From NCBI RefSeq assembly GCF_000189635.1, contig NW_002476444.1:1499-55021 (forward strand): a stretch of DNA of 53,523 nt. Reading direction: 5' to 3'. This DNA is from Tetrahymena thermophila SB210 (Eukaryota > Ciliophora > Oligohymenophorea > Hymenostomatida > Tetrahymenidae). A program made the position numbers and the translations under genes. The notes below the pieces were generated by a model. That model was not told the DNA's origin. It did not search any database and saw only the letters and a list, made by a program, of their open reading frames with translations. Of this stretch, positions 49,801 to 53,523 are shown in pieces; position 1 is the stretch's first letter; each line of letters starts with the position of its first letter.

Positions 49801-52800
49801 TGAGCTTTTTTGTATTTAATTAGTTTTAATAATTAAAAATATCATAATTCAAAAAAAATAAACTGATTTTACTAAAGGTAAAGTGTCAAATTTGAGAGAT
49901 TAATGCAATTTGCTAAAGCAGAGCCTAAGCCTGATGCACCAATTGCACCAATTTCATTCTTACTTTTTAAATATTGAAGAAAAAATATATCATTAAAAAG
50001 TTAATTAGAAGTAAAAAATGAAGAAAAAGTATGAAATAATAAGATTAATTAATAATAAAAGCAAAAGTTTAAAATAAATGATGAGCTTAATTAACAAAGA
50101 AAAAAAAAAAAAGTAAGCACGATAAAAAGAAAAAAGTGCTTTATTGTTTTTAATTAGTTTTTATAATTTAAAATATCAAAATCCAAAACAAATAAACAAA
50201 CTATTTTTACTCAAGATCAAGTGTCAAATTTGAGAGATTAATGCAATTTGCTAAAGCAGAACCTAAGCATGATGCACCTTCATCGCCAATTTAATTTTCA
50301 CTTTTTAAATATTGAAGAAAAAATATATCATTAAATAATTAATTAGAAGGAAAAAATGAAGAAAAAAAATGAAATAATAACAATAATTAATTAATAATAA
50401 AAGAAAAAGTTTAAAATAGAAAAATCAAAAATAATATATTTAAAGACCTAATAAATACAATAAAAACAAACAATAATACATATAAATATAATAAATAAAT
50501 AAATAATTTTTAATTTAAGTTGTATTCTGAGTGCATTTATATGTGCGAGTATTTCTATTCTATTCTATCGCCAATTGAATTTTCACTTTTTAAATATAGA
50601 AGAAAAAATATATCATTAAATAGTTAATTAGAAGGAAAAAATGAAGAAAAAATATGAAATAATAAGAATAATTATTTGATAATAAAAGAAAAAGTTGAAA
50701 ATAAATAATTAGCTTAATAAACAAAGAAAAAACAAAAAAAAGTAAGCATGAGAAAAAGAAAAATAAAAATGAGCTTTTTTGTATTTAATTAGTTTTAATA
50801 ATTAAAAATATCACAATCAAAAACAAATAAACTGTTTTTACCAAAGTTTAAGTGTCAAATTTGAGAGATTAATGCAATTTGCTAAAGCAGAACCTAAGCC
50901 TGATGCACCTTCATCGCCAATTTAATTTTCACTTTTTAAATATTGAAGAAAAAATATATCATTAAATAGTTAATTAGAAAGAAAAAATGAAGAAAAAATA
51001 TGAAATAGTAAGAATAATTAATTAATAATAAAAGAAAAAGTTGAAAATAAAATGATGAGCTAAATTAACAAAAAAAGAACAAAAAAGAAAGCAAGCACAA
51101 TAAAAAGAAAAAAGAGCTTTATTGTTTTTAATTAGTTTTTATAATTTAAAATATCTCAATCCATAACAAATAAACTGATTTTACTAAAGGTAAAGTGCCA
51201 AATTTGAGAGATTAATGCAATTTGCTAAAGCAGAACCTAAGCATGATGCACCTTCATCGCCAATTTAATTTCCCCTTTTTAAATATTGAAGAAAAAATAT
51301 ATCATTAAAAAGTTAATTAGAAGGAAAAAATGAAGAAAAAATATGTAAATAGTAAGAATAATTAATTAATAATAAAAGAAAAAGTTTAAAATAAAATGAT
51401 GAGCTAAATTAAAAAAGAAAGAACAAAAAAGAAAGCAAGCACAATAAAAAGAAAAAGAAAAAGAAAAAGAAAAAAGAGCTATATTATTTTTAATTAGTTT
51501 TTATCTTTTAAAATATCTCAATCCAAAACATATAAACTGTTTTTACCCAATCCAAAGGGTCAAATTTGAGAGATTAATGCAATTTGCTAAAGCAGAACCT
51601 AAGCCTGATGCACCTTCATCGCCAATATAATTAAACCTTTTTAAATATTGAAGAAAAAATATATCATTAAATAGTTAATTAGAAGGAAAAAATGAAGAAA
51701 AAATATGAAATAATAAGAATAATTAATTAATAATAAAAGAAAAAGTTTAAAATAAATGATGAGCTTAATTAATAAAGAAAAAACAAAAAAAAGTAAGGAT
51801 GATAAAAAGAAAAAGTAAAAAGAGCATTTTTGTTTTTAATTAGTTTTTATAATTAAAAATATAACAATCCAAAACATATAAACTGTTTTTACCCAAGTTC
51901 AAGTGTCAAATTTGAGAGATTAATGCAATTTGCTAAAGCAGAACCTAAGCCTGATGCACCAATTGCACCAATTTCATTCTTACTTTTTAAATATTGAAGA
52001 AAAAATATATCATTAAATAGTTAATTAGAAGGAAAAAATGAAGAAAAAATATGGAATGATAAGAATAATTAATTAATAATAAAAGAAAAAGTTGAAAATA
52101 AAATGTTGAGCTAAATTAACAAAGAAAGAACTAAAAAAAAGAAAAAGAAAAAAGGGCTTTATTGTTTTTAATTAGTTTTTATAATTTAAAATATCGCAAT
52201 CCAAAACAAATAAACTGATTTTACTAAAGGTCAAATGTCAAGTTTGAGAGATTAATGCAATTTGCTAAAGCAGAGCCTAAGTCTGATGCACCAATTGCAC
52301 CAATTTCATTCATACTTTTTAAATATTGAAGATAAAATATATTATTAAAAAGTTAATTAGAAGGAAAAAATGAAGAAAAAATATGAAATAATAAGAATAA
52401 TTAATTAATAATAAAAGAAAAAGTTGAAAATAAAATGATGAGCTAAATTAACAAAGAAAGAACAAAAAAGAAAGCAAGCACAATAAAAAGAAAAAGAAAA
52501 AAGAGCTATATTATTTTTAATTAGTTTTTATCTTTTAAAATATCTCAATCCAAAACATATAAACTGTTTTTACCTAATGTCAAGGGTCAAATTTGAGAGA
52601 TTAATGCAATTTGCTAAAGCAGAACCTAAGCCTGATGCACCTTCATCGCCAATATAATTAAACCTTTTTAAATATTGAAGAAAAAATATATCATTAAATA
52701 GTTAATTAGAAGGAAAAAATGAAGAAAAAATATGAAATAATAAGAATAATTAATTAATAATAAAAGAAAAAGTTTAAAATAAATGATGAGCTTAATTAAT

Positions 52801-53523
52801 AAAGAAAAAACAAAAAAAAGTAAGGATGATAAAAAGAAAAAAGAGCTTTATTGTTTTTAATTAGTTTTTATAATTAAAAATATCACAGTCCAAAACAAAT
52901 AAACTGTTTTTACCGAAGGTTAAGTGTCAAATTTGAGAGAGTAATGCATTTTGCTAAAGCTGAACCTAAGCCTGATACACCTTCATCACCAATAGAATTA
53001 AACCTTTTTAAATATTGAAGAAAAAATAAATCATTAAATAGAGTAAGTTGCCATACAAATTTACAAAAAGCGAGTTTAATTATATTTTATAAAATTAAAA
53101 TTTTAAATATTTTTTATGTGTTTTTTTCCATTCTAGGTTTTCAAAATTTATATTTTTCAAAAAAAATGATATGTTATAAGAATATTTGGTTTTTATAATT
53201 ACATTTTCTGAAATTAAAGCTCACTATAAAATAAATAATAAAGCTATTTTAAGCTAATTTAGCTTTATATTTAGTTATTAAGATATATTACATATCGCCT
53301 TTTATAAATTAAATAGGCATTTCACTCTAGTTAATTAGGAGGGAAAAATGAAGAAAAAATATGAAATAATAAGATTAATTAATTAATAATAAATAAAATT
53401 AACAAAGAATCAAAAAATAAGAAATTATAATAAAAAGAAAAAGGAAAACAAATAAAATCAAATAAATTAAAAGAGCTTTAACGTTTTAAATTAACTTTTA
53501 TAAAAAAAAATATTACAATGTAA
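46812..53523 (-). CDS. LRR-5: 90-bp-exon LRR gene, 5' end outside window, one exon cut by LINE tail
   Basis: The first exon is beyond the right edge; intron 1 begins the window side (MITE 53039-53330). LRR exons of 90 bp: 52914, 52574, 52225, 51893, 51547, 51185, 50842, then a cut exon 50568-50585, then 50211, 49873, 49542, 49198, 48858, 48510, 48165, 47827, 47481 and 47135 (lower coordinates given; each spans +89). Terminal exon 46812-46902 (SMNKSLEFKVIGKCLKSQRL, VIFNLNNNQ, TGA). Phase 2 throughout. 17 intact LRRs are seen. The cut exon has an acceptor and 18 nt of LRR, then runs into the LINE tail. That path stays open for a further ~27 codons up to a possible donor (GTATTATTG), so skipping or exonisation are both possible. 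Confidence 0.82.
47135..53003 (-). repeat. LRR exon/intron array of LRR-5
   Basis: Seventeen intact units of 331-362 bp and one interrupted by a LINE-like tail. Some neighbouring or next-but-one units are near-identical over long stretches (compare 51547-51900 with 52574-52920), suggesting duplications of two or three units at once. Confidence 0.9.
50418..50567 (+). mobile_element. 5'-truncated LINE-like retroelement tail, second copy
   Basis: A-rich stretch, then TGTATTCTGAGTGCATTTAT, ATGTGCGAGTATTTCTATTC and a CTATT repeat, as at 1270-1428. The right junction is TAT followed by CGCCAATT in an LRR exon, the same site as the other two insertions. The left junction is about 118 bp into the intron after exon 50211-50300, so the target duplication is long or target DNA was lost. 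Confidence 0.65.
53039..53330 (+). mobile_element. MITE-like insert in LRR-5 intron 1
   Basis: About 290 bp between ATTAAAT and TTAATTAGGAGG. Ends AGAGTAAGTTGCC and GGCATTTCACTCT (imperfect 13-bp inverted repeat). Contains TTACAAAAAGCGAG and GCTAATTTAGCTTTATAT. No coding capacity. Confidence 0.55.

Noticed and set aside
36480..53030. CRISPR-like or centromeric satellite array
   Set aside because: Units are 320-360 bp with coding exons and splice sites; there are no short spacers and no cas genes.

Overview
The window reads as nuclear DNA of a ciliate, almost certainly a Tetrahymena species. It is very AT-rich. Every gene I could decode uses TAA and TAG as glutamine, with TGA as the only stop, and introns are short AT-rich GT..AG. 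Standard-code ORF calling therefore misses nearly all genes and mostly reports antisense shadows. I cannot tell from sequence alone whether this is germline (micronuclear) or somatic (macronuclear) DNA. The retroelement tails and partly decayed genes would fit a germline or repeat-rich chromosome region.

The dominant content is a cluster of leucine-rich-repeat (LRR) genes. Five genes and one orphan 5' fragment look like arrays of a ~320-350 bp satellite. Read on the right strand, each unit is one 90-bp exon coding a 30-residue LRR (core GDEGASGLGSGLAKCINLSN) plus a ~230-260 bp intron, always in phase 2. Layout: LRR-1 (minus, 1-2199, runs off the left edge), a 5' fragment (plus, 13800-14461), LRR-2 (plus, 21074-28072, complete, 18 LRR exons), LRR-3 (minus, 36201-40318, 8 exons), LRR-4 (minus, ~41130-46378, 13 exons, decayed 3' end) and LRR-5 (minus, 46812 to beyond the right edge, 17 intact exons). 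LRR-3, -4 and -5 are head to tail; LRR-2 is inverted. All copies share the first coding exon (starting MIQQI) and the upstream flank. The 3' ends that can be compared share a terminal exon and a downstream flank.

Three retroelement insertions lie in these arrays: two ~155-bp LINE-like 3' tails in LRR-1 and LRR-5, and one ~406-bp tRNA-derived SINE in LRR-3. They share a 3' end (GAGTGCAT...ATGTGCGAGTAT plus a simple-repeat tail). All three join the same site of the LRR exon in the same antisense orientation. A ~215-295 bp MITE-like insert sits in intron 1 of LRR-1, -2, -3 and -5.

Between the LRR genes are ordinary gene islands. 2700-13740 holds a membrane protein gene (two exons), two papain-family cysteine proteases and, between them, a GDA1/CD39 apyrase. 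14462-20668 holds a tandem family of three related coiled-coil-rich proteins (the first broken, the second frameshifted, the third intact) and an unrelated 284-residue ORF whose end runs into the LRR-2 upstream flank. 28855-35763 holds an intact eight-exon gene for a 787-residue protein with a Q/N-rich C-terminal half, a separate ~300-bp satellite, and one or two small genes.
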